Positions 46,718-54,462 of a DNA stretch of 64,000 nucleotides are shown here, piece by piece (within the stretch, counting starts at the first letter, position 1; every line of letters begins with the position of its first letter). The position numbers and the translations under genes were made by a program. Source of the DNA: Pseudomonas sp. AKS31 (lineage in GTDB: Bacteria; Pseudomonadota; Gammaproteobacteria; Pseudomonadales; Pseudomonadaceae); the NCBI RefSeq assembly GCF_023634765.1, contig NZ_JAMLFX010000001.1, positions 501,774 to 565,773 of the forward strand. The letters run 5' to 3'. The notes under the pieces are model-generated. The model was not told where the DNA came from and made no database searches. It saw only the letters and a list, made by a program, of their open reading frames with translations.

Positions 46718-47709
46718 GCATGTTGATCCCCGGCCAGAACCAATTGGCCGAACCCGCGCTGATCACCGTTGAAGCCTTTGAAGACTTGCTCGCCGAGTTC
46801 AAGACTTTCGTCATCGAATACGTCGGTGCGCGCTCGCCGGACAGTGCCGCAAAACTCAAGACCAGCCTGGAAAACGAGAGTGAACTGCTGACCCTGGCAC
46901 TTGAGGCTTTCTGTGTGCGGCTGCAAACCCATGAGCGCAAGTACAACGCTCGCATCAAACAGATGCTGGCGTGGTGGGCGACCGGCAGCAACCTGGATGC
47001 GCGACTGGCGGACATGGGGCTGGAGCGGCAGTTGCTCGATCCGGGCGACCCGGCGGCATTCCCGCCGGTGCCGGCGATTTATGAAAGCGACGACGATGCT
47101 CGCTTGCGTTATTACCTGGCGCCCCATGCGCCGGCAGCCGGTTCGCGGATGCAGTATCGCCGCGAAGTTTTCACCCTCGGTGAGCGTCCGACGGTGCAGG
47201 TCGAATCCACCGAGTCGGGTGTGGTGAACGTCACGTACACCTTCAACCCGGACGGTTTCGCCGCGCAGGTCAAGGATGGCAACGCTCGGCGCACCGCGCC
47301 GGGCGAAGTGCAGGTCACTGTGCTGTCCCGCGAAGGCGATGGCACGCCGTCCGCAGCATTGCTTGAGGGCGTGCGTCAGCACTTCGCGCGGCCTGATGTG
47401 CGACCGGAAACCGACCTTGTCACGGTCAAGGCTGCCGACATCCAGCGCTACAAAATTCGTGTCGTCGCCAAGATCAATTCCGGCCCCGATTCGGGCCTGA
47501 CCAAAGTCGCCGCGCAACAGCAATTGCAGGCTTATGCCGACAGCTGTCATCGCCTCGAAGGTCGAGTCGATCCGAGCTGGATCGACTACACACTGCACAG
47601 CGCCGGTGCCGTGCAACTGCAGATTCTCGAACCGCTGGCGCCGATCGTGACCAGCGCGTTTCAGGCGCCGTACTGTACGGCGGTCGAAGTCGAGGTGCTG
47701 ACGCTATGA
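46714..47709 (+). CDS. baseplate assembly protein J
   Basis: 331 aa. It shows the P2 gpJ/Mu gp47 family features: an acidic N-terminal region (PALITVEAFEDLLAEFKTFV), a mid-region RREVFTLGERPTVQVESTES and VNVTYTFNPDGF. It forms the wedge arms that carry tail fibres. It overlaps W at its start and I at its end by 4 bases each. Confidence 0.88.
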   Translation: MSMLIPGQNQLAEPALITVEAFEDLLAEFKTFVIEYVGARSPDSAAKLKTSLENESELLTLALEAFCVRLQTHERKYNARIKQMLAWWATGSNLDARLADMGLERQLLDPGDPAAFPPVPAIYESDDDARLRYYLAPHAPAAGSRMQYRREVFTLGERPTVQVESTESGVVNVTYTFNPDGFAAQVKDGNARRTAPGEVQVTVLSREGDGTPSAALLEGVRQHFARPDVRPETDLVTVKAADIQRYKIRVVAKINSGPDSGLTKVAAQQQLQAYADSCHRLEGRVDPSWIDYTLHSAGAVQLQILEPLAPIVTSAFQAPYCTAVEVEVLTL

Positions 47710-48341
47710 GTGAAAAAACTCAGCGCCCGACGCTGCTGCCGGCGAACAGTTCAGCACTCGAACGAGGGCTGGATCTGGGCTTCGGCGCACTGCTTGATCG
47801 CATCGCGCCGCCGTTCCCCGAACTGATGAACCCGAGCGAAACGCCGGTCGCGTTTCTGCCGTATCTGGCAGCGGATCGCGGTGTTGCTGAATGGAGCACC
47901 GCCGCCCCGGAAGCGGAAAAACGCCTGACCGTTGAACTGGCCTGGCCCACCGCGCGCCAGGCCGGCACTCGCAAGGCGCTGGAAAACGCTGCCAAGGGTT
48001 TGCAACTGCGCCCGGAAATCCGCGCCTGGTACGAACAGACTCCGCCCGGCACGCCGTACAGCTTTTCCGTACGAGCCTTCAGCGACCAACCCTACAGCGA
48101 AGAAATCGACGCCCGTCTCGACCGACGTCTGGCGGATGCCAAGAGCGAGCGCGATGTGCTGACGGTCTCCGTTGGCTTGAGCGCTTTCGGCAATCACGTC
48201 ATCGGCGCCGCGACGTTCTGCGGCGAACTGACCACGGTTTATCCGGTGTTCATCGAAGGCCTTGAAACCTCGGGAGAGGCGTTCATGGCCGCCGGCATGT
48301 ACACCGTCGAAACATCCACTATTTATCCTCAGGGGGCCTGA
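47706..48341 (+). CDS. tail protein I (P2 gpI-like)
   Basis: 211 aa. The N-terminal SSALERGLDLGFGALLDRIA followed by PYLAADRGVAEW is the gpI signature; the C-terminal half is the adaptor for the fibre. The stop TGA directly abuts the ATG of the fibre gene. Confidence 0.85.
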   Translation: MSEKTQRPTLLPANSSALERGLDLGFGALLDRIAPPFPELMNPSETPVAFLPYLAADRGVAEWSTAAPEAEKRLTVELAWPTARQAGTRKALENAAKGLQLRPEIRAWYEQTPPGTPYSFSVRAFSDQPYSEEIDARLDRRLADAKSERDVLTVSVGLSAFGNHVIGAATFCGELTTVYPVFIEGLETSGEAFMAAGMYTVETSTIYPQGA

Positions 48342-51095
48342 ATGGCTGACTATTACACCCTGCTCACCAACGCAGGGATTGCCTACGAAACGGCGTGTAA
48401 AGCCGCGGGCACGCCGATCAAGTTGACGCAGATATCCGTCGGCGACGGCGGCGGCACGGTCTACAACCCGGCCGCGACCGCCACCGCGCTGAAGCGCGAA
48501 GTCTGGCGCGGGCCGCTCAATGCGCTGTTCCAGGACGAGAAGAATCCGAGCTGGCTGCTCGCCGAAGTGACCATTCCGCCGGATGTTGGCGGTTGGTATG
48601 TGCGGGAAGCGGGGCTTTGGACTGACACCGGCGTTCTCTATGCCATCGTCAAATATCCGGAGTCGTTCAAGCCGGTTTTGGCGACGTCGGGGTCGGGTAA
48701 AGAGTTCTACATTCGGTCGATTTTCGAGACCAGCAATGCGTCCTTGGTGACGTTGTTGATTGATGACACCGTGGTTAAAGCCACCCGTGCCTGGGTCATG
48801 AGTTATCTGGCCGAAGAACTCGGCAAGCTGGATGGCAAGCAGTCGGTGCGTGTTGCTGCATCCAGCAACATCGTATTGAGTGGTGCGCAGCAAATTGACG
48901 GTGTCGCAGTGATTGCTGGCGACCGCGTGCTTGTTGCGAACCAGACCCTGGCCAAGGACAACGGCCTGTGGGTTGTCGCGAACGGCGACTGGGTGCGGGC
49001 AACCGATGCCAATACCAGCGCCAAGGTCACGCCGGGCCTGACGGTCATGGTCGAGGAAGGCACGGCGAACGGTGATTCGCTGTGGCATTTGACCACCAAT
49101 GCGCCGATCACCCTCGGCACGACTGCGCTGACGTTCAAGATGCTCGCGGGGCGAACCGGGATTGCGGCCGGGACTTACAAGAGTCTGACGGTTGATGAGT
49201 ATGGCCGGGCGACTGCCGGTGCCAACCCTGAAACATTGGCCGGGTTTGGCATCAAGGATTCGTACACCAAAGCTGAAGTTGAGGCGCTGATTGCCAAGGC
49301 CTCAGCGTTGCCGGTGGGTTCGATTGTGGCGTTCCCGGTCAATTCGCCACCGCCGGGTTTTCTGGAGCTGGATAACAGTGTTCAGAGCAGTGCACTTTAC
49401 CCAGACCTTAGCGCTTATCTGGGTGGCAAGTTCAACAAGGGGAATGAGGGGGTCGGTAATTTCCGCTTGCCGGAAACTCGCGGGGAATTTTTGCGCGGTT
49501 GGGATCATGGACGTGGCAGCGATGTCGGGCGCGCAGTAGGCAGCTGGCAATCTGACGAAGTAAAAGCGCACGCTCATACAACCGTTTACGAATTAGTCAC
49601 AGACTTGTTTGCGGCAGGAACGGTTACTCGCAACTTCGTTCAGGATTATGGAACGTCGAATAATGTGCAAACAAATGCGGCTGGTGGGGCTGAAACCCGC
49701 CCGCGTAACGTCGCCGTCATGTGGTGCATCAAAGCCTGGAACGCCCCGGTCAATCAGGGAAACATCGATGTAGCAGCACTGGTCAAGGAAGTATCGCGGC
49801 TCGGATCTGCCGTGCCAGTCGGTGCGGTAATGGCTTTCCCGACGGGTATCGTTCCACCGGGTTTTCTGGAGCTGGATGGCAGTGTGCAGAGCATTGCGAC
49901 TTATCCGGATCTGGCCGCCTATCTCGGCACTGTCTATAACAAAGGCAATGAAGGCGCAGGTAACTTCCGATTGCCGGAGTCGCGCGGTGAATTCCTGCGC
50001 GGTTGGGATCATGGGCGTGGCGTGGATGCGAACAGAAGCCTGGGTAGTTGGCAAAAAGGCAGTTTGCAATCTTTTGACCCTTCAAACGTCAATCCAGCAG
50101 TTTCTGGCCTCTGGCATAACACCGCATCGGATGCGGATATAGCCAAGTTACATGGGCTGGACCCGCACACGGCTTCTGACTATACCGTTAGTAACGCTGT
50201 TTTCAGCGCGGGCTCGACGCCGGTAAGCGTGGGTGCTTTAGGTGTTTCCCGCCCGCGCAACCTGGCGGTGATGTGGTGTATCAAAGCCTGGAATGCACCA
50301 ATCAATCAGGGAAGCATCGACATCGCCTCTCTGGCTGCTGACGTCAAACTGGTTCGTCTAAATGGTGCGGAAGTAGGCGCCATGCGTAATCTGAGAATAT
50401 CGCTGCCTGTCGCGGCCTCTGTTGCAACGGTTACTGCTGATCAACTGATTGTCGAGCAGCCGGGTGTCGCGCAGTACAAATTGTCGAATCTCAATCTATC
50501 GCTCGATCTGACAACCGTCGGTGCAGGTGGCATGGACACCGGTATCGCTCCAGCAAGCGGTAGTGTCGGCATTTACGTCATCTACAACCCCGAGTTAAGG
50601 GTTGCGAAGTTGCTGGGCATCAATGCGACATCTAGTTCCGTTCCCGACGTTTATGCCGGCACCAGCATGCCCGCCGGTTATAGCGCAAGTGCGCTCGTCA
50701 GTGTGTGGCAAACAGATGCCAATCGATTGATGAACACCGGCATTCAGCATCAGCGTTCAATTTCCATTGCTCAGACGATAGTGCTGGAAAACGGTTTATC
50801 GATGTTGCCGACACCGATCTCGCTGGCCTCTGTTGTTCCGAGGAATGCGAAAACTGTCGGTGGTTATGTTCATTACATCGGAAGCGCTGATTTCCCAGGT
50901 GGTGGCTCTCTGGGGCTTTCGTCGGATGTTACCGAAGTGGGGCTGAAAGCATGCGGCATCGGTGGAATCGTCGGACTGGGTGTTCTCAGCCCATTCTCTG
51001 ATCTGGTCATGACGACTCCGCAGACTATCTTTTATCGACTCTATTCGTCGGTTTCCCGTGCAAACGATGTCCACATCTCCCAATACACTTTTTAA
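48342..51095 (+). CDS. tail fibre protein with duplicated collar domain
   Basis: 917 aa receptor-binding fibre. Residues 1-165 are the gpH-type N-terminal anchor (MADYYTLLTNAGIAYETACK, GGWYVREAGLWTDTGVLYAI). A short beta domain follows (QQIDGVAVIAGDRVLVANQT). Two successive copies of a tail-collar domain occupy residues 324-486 and 492-670; both contain GxFRLPExRGEFLRGWDHGRG-like sequence and end in VMWCIKAWNAPxNQG. The last 230 residues are unrelated to the repeats and end HISQYTF; they are the likely receptor-binding tip. The fibre decides which strains are killed. Confidence 0.9.
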   Translation: MADYYTLLTNAGIAYETACKAAGTPIKLTQISVGDGGGTVYNPAATATALKREVWRGPLNALFQDEKNPSWLLAEVTIPPDVGGWYVREAGLWTDTGVLYAIVKYPESFKPVLATSGSGKEFYIRSIFETSNASLVTLLIDDTVVKATRAWVMSYLAEELGKLDGKQSVRVAASSNIVLSGAQQIDGVAVIAGDRVLVANQTLAKDNGLWVVANGDWVRATDANTSAKVTPGLTVMVEEGTANGDSLWHLTTNAPITLGTTALTFKMLAGRTGIAAGTYKSLTVDEYGRATAGANPETLAGFGIKDSYTKAEVEALIAKASALPVGSIVAFPVNSPPPGFLELDNSVQSSALYPDLSAYLGGKFNKGNEGVGNFRLPETRGEFLRGWDHGRGSDVGRAVGSWQSDEVKAHAHTTVYELVTDLFAAGTVTRNFVQDYGTSNNVQTNAAGGAETRPRNVAVMWCIKAWNAPVNQGNIDVAALVKEVSRLGSAVPVGAVMAFPTGIVPPGFLELDGSVQSIATYPDLAAYLGTVYNKGNEGAGNFRLPESRGEFLRGWDHGRGVDANRSLGSWQKGSLQSFDPSNVNPAVSGLWHNTASDADIAKLHGLDPHTASDYTVSNAVFSAGSTPVSVGALGVSRPRNLAVMWCIKAWNAPINQGSIDIASLAADVKLVRLNGAEVGAMRNLRISLPVAASVATVTADQLIVEQPGVAQYKLSNLNLSLDLTTVGAGGMDTGIAPASGSVGIYVIYNPELRVAKLLGINATSSSVPDVYAGTSMPAGYSASALVSVWQTDANRLMNTGIQHQRSISIAQTIVLENGLSMLPTPISLASVVPRNAKTVGGYVHYIGSADFPGGGSLGLSSDVTEVGLKACGIGGIVGLGVLSPFSDLVMTTPQTIFYRLYSSVSRANDVHISQYTF

Positions 51096-51105
51096 GGGGT
51101 CATCT

Positions 51106-51615
51106 ATGTTTAGAGCCTACTCAAATGTGGGGACGACCTTTCGGTGTGTCGCCCCAGACTGGCCATTGGCTGACGGTGAAGTACTGTTTGACCATGAACC
51201 CACCCTTCAAGAGCTGGAAGATGCCTTCGGTTTAGCGAACGGCGAGATGTTCGTCAAGCATCAATTGGACCTAATTGCTGAAGAGCGATTTCGCCGAGAA
51301 GGTTTGGGCATCGTGGTTGCGGGAGTCGGTATAGACTCATCCCGTGACAGTCAATCACTGATCGCTGGAATGGCGGTTTCCGCGATGCTCGATCCTGAAT
51401 ATCGCTGCAGCTACAAGTCTGTCGCGGGGTTTGTCGATTTGACCGCCCCGCAAATCCTGCAAATTGCACAAGCTTTGCGGTCTCATGTTCAGGCCTGCTT
51501 TGATCGGGAAAAAGCGTTGTCCGAGTGTGCTCGAGCAGGAAAGTACGGCAGCGAAATGCTGACCGAGGGCTGGCCAGACTCCATGATTGAAACGCCAGTC
51601 ACAAACCTTCAGTAG
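51106..51615 (+). CDS. tail fibre assembly chaperone (DUF4376-type)
   Basis: 169 aa from ATG 51106 after AAGGGG. It begins MFRAYSNVGTTFRCVAPDWP; the C-terminal half (IAEERFRREGLGIVVAGVGI, DSSRDSQSLIAGMAVSAM, AQALRSHVQACFDREKAL) is the DUF4376 helical region found in fibre chaperones. Such genes travel with their fibre. It follows the fibre by 10 bases and is followed by a terminator. Confidence 0.8.
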   Translation: MFRAYSNVGTTFRCVAPDWPLADGEVLFDHEPTLQELEDAFGLANGEMFVKHQLDLIAEERFRREGLGIVVAGVGIDSSRDSQSLIAGMAVSAMLDPEYRCSYKSVAGFVDLTAPQILQIAQALRSHVQACFDREKALSECARAGKYGSEMLTEGWPDSMIETPVTNLQ

Positions 51616-51643
51616 AACGCCCCTGAATTTCGGGGCGTTTTCT
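51616..51643 (+). terminator. intrinsic terminator after the fibre chaperone
   Basis: AACGCCCC / GGGGCGTT is an 8-bp stem with an 8-nt loop and T4. It starts at the stop codon of the chaperone and splits cassette 1 into a baseplate-fibre unit and a sheath-tube unit. Confidence 0.75.
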
Positions 51644-51671
51644 TATCCCCCAAACGCATTCAACACCCGCC

Positions 51672-51696
51672 AAAGCCCCTCCCCACGAGGGGCTTT
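51672..51696 (+). terminator. second hairpin before the sheath unit
   Basis: AAAGCCCCTC / GAGGGGCTTT is a 10-bp stem with a 5-nt loop and T3, 23 bases before the 51719 gene. It may add to the upstream terminator or shape the leader of the sheath mRNA. Confidence 0.55.
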
Positions 51697-51718
51697 CCCG
51701 TTTATGGAGAAACGAAAA

Positions 51719-51904
51719 ATGGCAACCCGCCAAACCTACACCGTGCTCGTTCCATTCCCCACCGGCGGTGGGCACTGGTCGAGCGTCGGTCAAGACCTTG
51801 ATCTTCTCGACGTCGAAGCCAGTGCCCTGCACAGCGCCGGTCGACTGGAACTGAAAACCCCCTCCACCCAGGCCAAAAAGGCCGCTGCCAAGAAGGCTGA
51901 CTAA
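51719..51904 (+). CDS. small conserved tailocin protein upstream of the sheath
   Basis: 61 aa, MATRQTYTVLVPFPTGGGHW, ending in a Lys/Ala-rich tail (KKAAAKKAD). The gene sits 2 bases before the sheath start, preceded by GGAG. A small gene in the same slot (59030) precedes the sheath of cassette 2, and both proteins end in a Lys-rich tail, suggesting a parallel role; function unknown. Confidence 0.7.
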   Translation: MATRQTYTVLVPFPTGGGHWSSVGQDLDLLDVEASALHSAGRLELKTPSTQAKKAAAKKAD

Positions 51905-51906
51905 CC

Positions 51907-53073
51907 ATGGCTGAGGTTTTGAACTTCGAGCACAACGGCATTACCGTCAATGCCACTGAATCCCCCGAGGCCATGGGTGGCCTGGGTGACAACGTTATCG
52001 GTCTGGTTGGCACTGCGCCGAAAGCCGATCCGCTGATTCCGCGTAACGCACCGTTCCGCATCAACAGCTTCACCACCCACGCGCTGCTCGATCCGACCGG
52101 TTCGGAAGAGGGCACGCTGTACCACGCGGTTTACCAGATCCTCAAAGTGGTCAAGGTACCGGTCTACGTGGTGATCGTCGAGGCGGGCGCGACCCCGGCC
52201 GACACCGTTAACAACGTGATCGGCGGCGTCGATCCACTGACTGGCCGCAAGCTCGGTCTGGCCGCGCTGGGCAGTGTTCCTGAAGACCTGACCATCATCG
52301 GCGCGCCGGGCTTCACCGGCACCAAAGCGGTGGCCAGCGAGTTCGCCTCGTTCGGCAAGCGCATCAAGGCCCGTGTGGTGCTGGACGGCAAGGACGCCTC
52401 GGTTGCCGATCAAGTGCTGTACAGCCAGGAATTGGGCGGCGCCGATCTCGGTTTCGACCGCTGCCTGGTGGTGCACAACATGCCTGCGGTGTACTCGAAA
52501 GCGGCGAAGAAAAACGTCTTCCTGTCGCCTTCCAGCCTGGCGATTGCCGCACTGGCGAAGGTCAAACAGTGGGAAAGCCCGGGCAATCAGGTGACCTACG
52601 CTGAGGACGTGTCCCGCGTAGTTGAATACAACATCCTCGACACCTCCACCGAAGGCGATCTGCTTAACCGCTACGGCGTCAGCTACTACGCCCGCACCGT
52701 GCTCGGCGGCTTCTCGCTGCTGGGTAACCGCTCGATCACCGGCAAGTTCATCAGCTACGTCGGTCTGGAAGATGCGATCAGCCGCAAGCTGGTCAAGGCC
52801 GGCCAGAAAGCCATGGCCAAGAACCTCACCAAGTCGTTCATGGATCAAGAGGTCAAGCGCATCAACGACTGGCTGCAAACCCTGGTCGCCGACGAAACCA
52901 TTCCTGGCGGCAGCGTCTATCTGCACCCGGAGCTGAACAGCGTCGAGAAGTACAAGAACGGCACCTGGTACGTGGTCATCGACTACGGCCGCTACGCGCC
53001 GAACGAACACATGGTTTATCAACTCAACGCCCGCGATGAAATCATCGAGCAGTTCCTGGAGGACGTTCTCTAA
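51907..53073 (+). CDS. contractile tail sheath, P2 FI-like (cassette 1)
   Basis: 388 aa. The N-terminal HNGITVNATESPEAMGGLGD and VIGLVGTAPKADPLIPRNAP, then GGVDPLTGRKLGLAALGSV, match P2 FI and R-pyocin sheath proteins. The C-terminal strand (VYQLNARDEIIEQFLEDVL) makes the inter-subunit handshake. It is the motor that drives the tube through the target envelope. The stop overlaps the tube start (TAATG). Confidence 0.93.
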   Translation: MAEVLNFEHNGITVNATESPEAMGGLGDNVIGLVGTAPKADPLIPRNAPFRINSFTTHALLDPTGSEEGTLYHAVYQILKVVKVPVYVVIVEAGATPADTVNNVIGGVDPLTGRKLGLAALGSVPEDLTIIGAPGFTGTKAVASEFASFGKRIKARVVLDGKDASVADQVLYSQELGGADLGFDRCLVVHNMPAVYSKAAKKNVFLSPSSLAIAALAKVKQWESPGNQVTYAEDVSRVVEYNILDTSTEGDLLNRYGVSYYARTVLGGFSLLGNRSITGKFISYVGLEDAISRKLVKAGQKAMAKNLTKSFMDQEVKRINDWLQTLVADETIPGGSVYLHPELNSVEKYKNGTWYVVIDYGRYAPNEHMVYQLNARDEIIEQFLEDVL

Positions 53074-53579
53074 TGTTTACCAACCGCGTAAGACAGGCCA
53101 TCGCGGCCACCCTGCAAGGCCTGCCATTGTCGGCGACCGTTGAGGAATTCACACCGCCGAAGATCGAATTCGACGTGGAAGAAATGCGTGGCGGCCGCTT
53201 CATCGTCGAAGAAATGGCCAAGGGCGGCAAAGCGCTCAACGCCAAGCTGACCCTGCAAGGCCTCGGCGCCGAAGTCATGCTCGCACTGGGTGTGAAGCTG
53301 GGCGACGACATCCTGCTGAACGTTCGTGAAGCCGGTCAGGATCAGGATGGCAACACCTGGTTCACCTATCACACCGTGGGCGGCAAGCTGAAATCCCTCG
53401 AAGAAACCGCCGTGAAAATGGGTGAAAAACCCAAGACCAATCTGGAGCTGTCCTGCCGCACCTACAACCGCCTGGAGAACGGCATCCCGGTGATCGACAT
53501 CGACGTGCGCACCCAGAAGTTCGTGCTCAACGGCGTCGACATCCTCGGTGATGCCCGGCGTGCGGTGCTGATGCCGTAA
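53073..53579 (+). CDS. tail tube protein, P2 FII-like (cassette 1)
   Basis: 168 aa. It contains FTPPKIEFDVEEMRGGRFIV and IDIDVRTQKFVLNGVDILGD, the pattern of the P2 FII major tube protein and PA0623. It is coupled to the sheath gene by a 1-base overlap. The next gene is separated by a REP pair. Confidence 0.92.
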   Translation: MFTNRVRQAIAATLQGLPLSATVEEFTPPKIEFDVEEMRGGRFIVEEMAKGGKALNAKLTLQGLGAEVMLALGVKLGDDILLNVREAGQDQDGNTWFTYHTVGGKLKSLEETAVKMGEKPKTNLELSCRTYNRLENGIPVIDIDVRTQKFVLNGVDILGDARRAVLMP

Positions 53580-53601
53580 CCCTTCCCAGCACCACAAAAA
53601 C

Positions 53602-53692
53602 CTGTGGGAGCGAGCCTGCTCGCGAAGCCTTTGGCACATGCAACATCAATGTGACTGAACCGCCGCTTTCGCGAGCAGGCTCGCTCCCACAG
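53602..53692. repeat. paired REP elements inside cassette 1
   Basis: 25-bp arms (53602-53626 and 53668-53692) carrying GTGGGAGCGAGCCTGCTCGC are exact inverted copies across a 41-bp spacer. They match the pairs at 30125 and 58322. Located between the tube and E/E' genes, they will put a stable hairpin in the tail mRNA. Confidence 0.88.
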
Positions 53693-53751
53693 TGGGCCAG
53701 TGTGACTGGCAGAAATTGAGTAACCCCCAAGAATCACCAAGGAATTCATAC

Positions 53752-54333
53752 ATGTCGTGGATGCCACCCCAGCATGAGCTTCTATCGCCGATCACCGGCG
53801 ACGACGGTTCGCAGATTGAAACGATCCAGCTCAAACCGCTGTTCTACGCCGCGCAAAAAGAAGCGCTGGAACGCGCCGGCGATGATGAAGACGATCAGTT
53901 CTTCGAACTCGCGCTGCTCGCCACCGGCCTGTCGGTCAAGGAACTCGACCAGCTCAAGCGCCCGGACTACGTGACCATCGCCCAGTACGTGCACGAGATG
54001 TCGACCCGTCCGGCCTCGCACTTTCTCGACCAGGTCGAAGACGCGCAAAAGTCTGACGATCCCGATCAGGTGCAATTGCTGCAACCGCTCGCCGTGACCG
54101 GCCGCACTGTGACCTCGCTGTCGCTGGAAATGCCTGCACTGCGCGCGACCAAAGTGATGAAGAAACTGAAAACGGCCAAGGAACGCGCCGAGTTCATCAC
54201 CGCCCATTGCACCGGCCTGATGATCCCCGATCTGGCCCAGATGACCGTCCCTGACTGGACCCAATTGCAGGTGCGCATCGACGATTTTTTAAACCAGCCG
54301 GCGGCCTACTTTCGGAACGCGACATCGAAGTAA
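53752..54333 (+). CDS. tail assembly chaperone E (two chaperone repeats)
   Basis: 193 aa zero-frame product of an E/E' pair. It seems to hold two copies of the phage tail assembly chaperone fold: residues about 20-85 (IETIQLKPLFYAAQKEALER to SVKELDQLKRPDYVTIAQYV) and about 110-180 (TSLSLEMPALRATKVMKKLK to LAQMTVPDWTQLQVRIDDFL). It should coat the tape measure during tube assembly. Near its 3' end lies an in-phase slippery site; see the next entry. AAGGA precedes ATG 53752. Confidence 0.8.
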   Translation: MSWMPPQHELLSPITGDDGSQIETIQLKPLFYAAQKEALERAGDDEDDQFFELALLATGLSVKELDQLKRPDYVTIAQYVHEMSTRPASHFLDQVEDAQKSDDPDQVQLLQPLAVTGRTVTSLSLEMPALRATKVMKKLKTAKERAEFITAHCTGLMIPDLAQMTVPDWTQLQVRIDDFLNQPAAYFRNATSK

Positions 54334-54455
54334 TCCTCGATATCGTCCCGCTCATTTACCCGGTAAGTGAAGCGGAGATTCTGGAATGGGACGCCGAAAA
54401 GGCGTTGCGCCGCTACGACATAGCGATCACTCGCCTTGGCGTAAAACAGGAGTAG
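54285..54455 (+). CDS. E' extension made by -1 frameshifting
   Basis: The zero-frame codons read GAT TTT TTA AAC. T TTA AAC (54288-54294) and T TTT TTA (54285-54291) are both in-phase X-XXY-YYZ heptamers. After a -1 shift the frame stays open for 53 codons from 54294 to TAG at 54453-54455, giving SERDIEVILDIVPLIYPVSE and EILEWDAEKALRRYDIAITR. This resembles small GpE-type tail proteins. The fusion would be 234 aa. P2 makes E+E' in the same way at the same gene position. The extension has no ATG or ribosome site of its own. Confidence 0.85.
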   Translation, partial: FFKPAGGLLSERDIEVILDIVPLIYPVSEAEILEWDAEKALRRYDIAITRLGVKQE

Positions 54456-54462
54456 AGCGGCA

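Noticed and set aside
54294..54455. E' region as a pseudogene or sequencing frameshift
   Set aside because: The shift point coincides with in-phase slippery heptamers at the same place as in P2, and both frames end cleanly, so programmed frameshifting is simpler.
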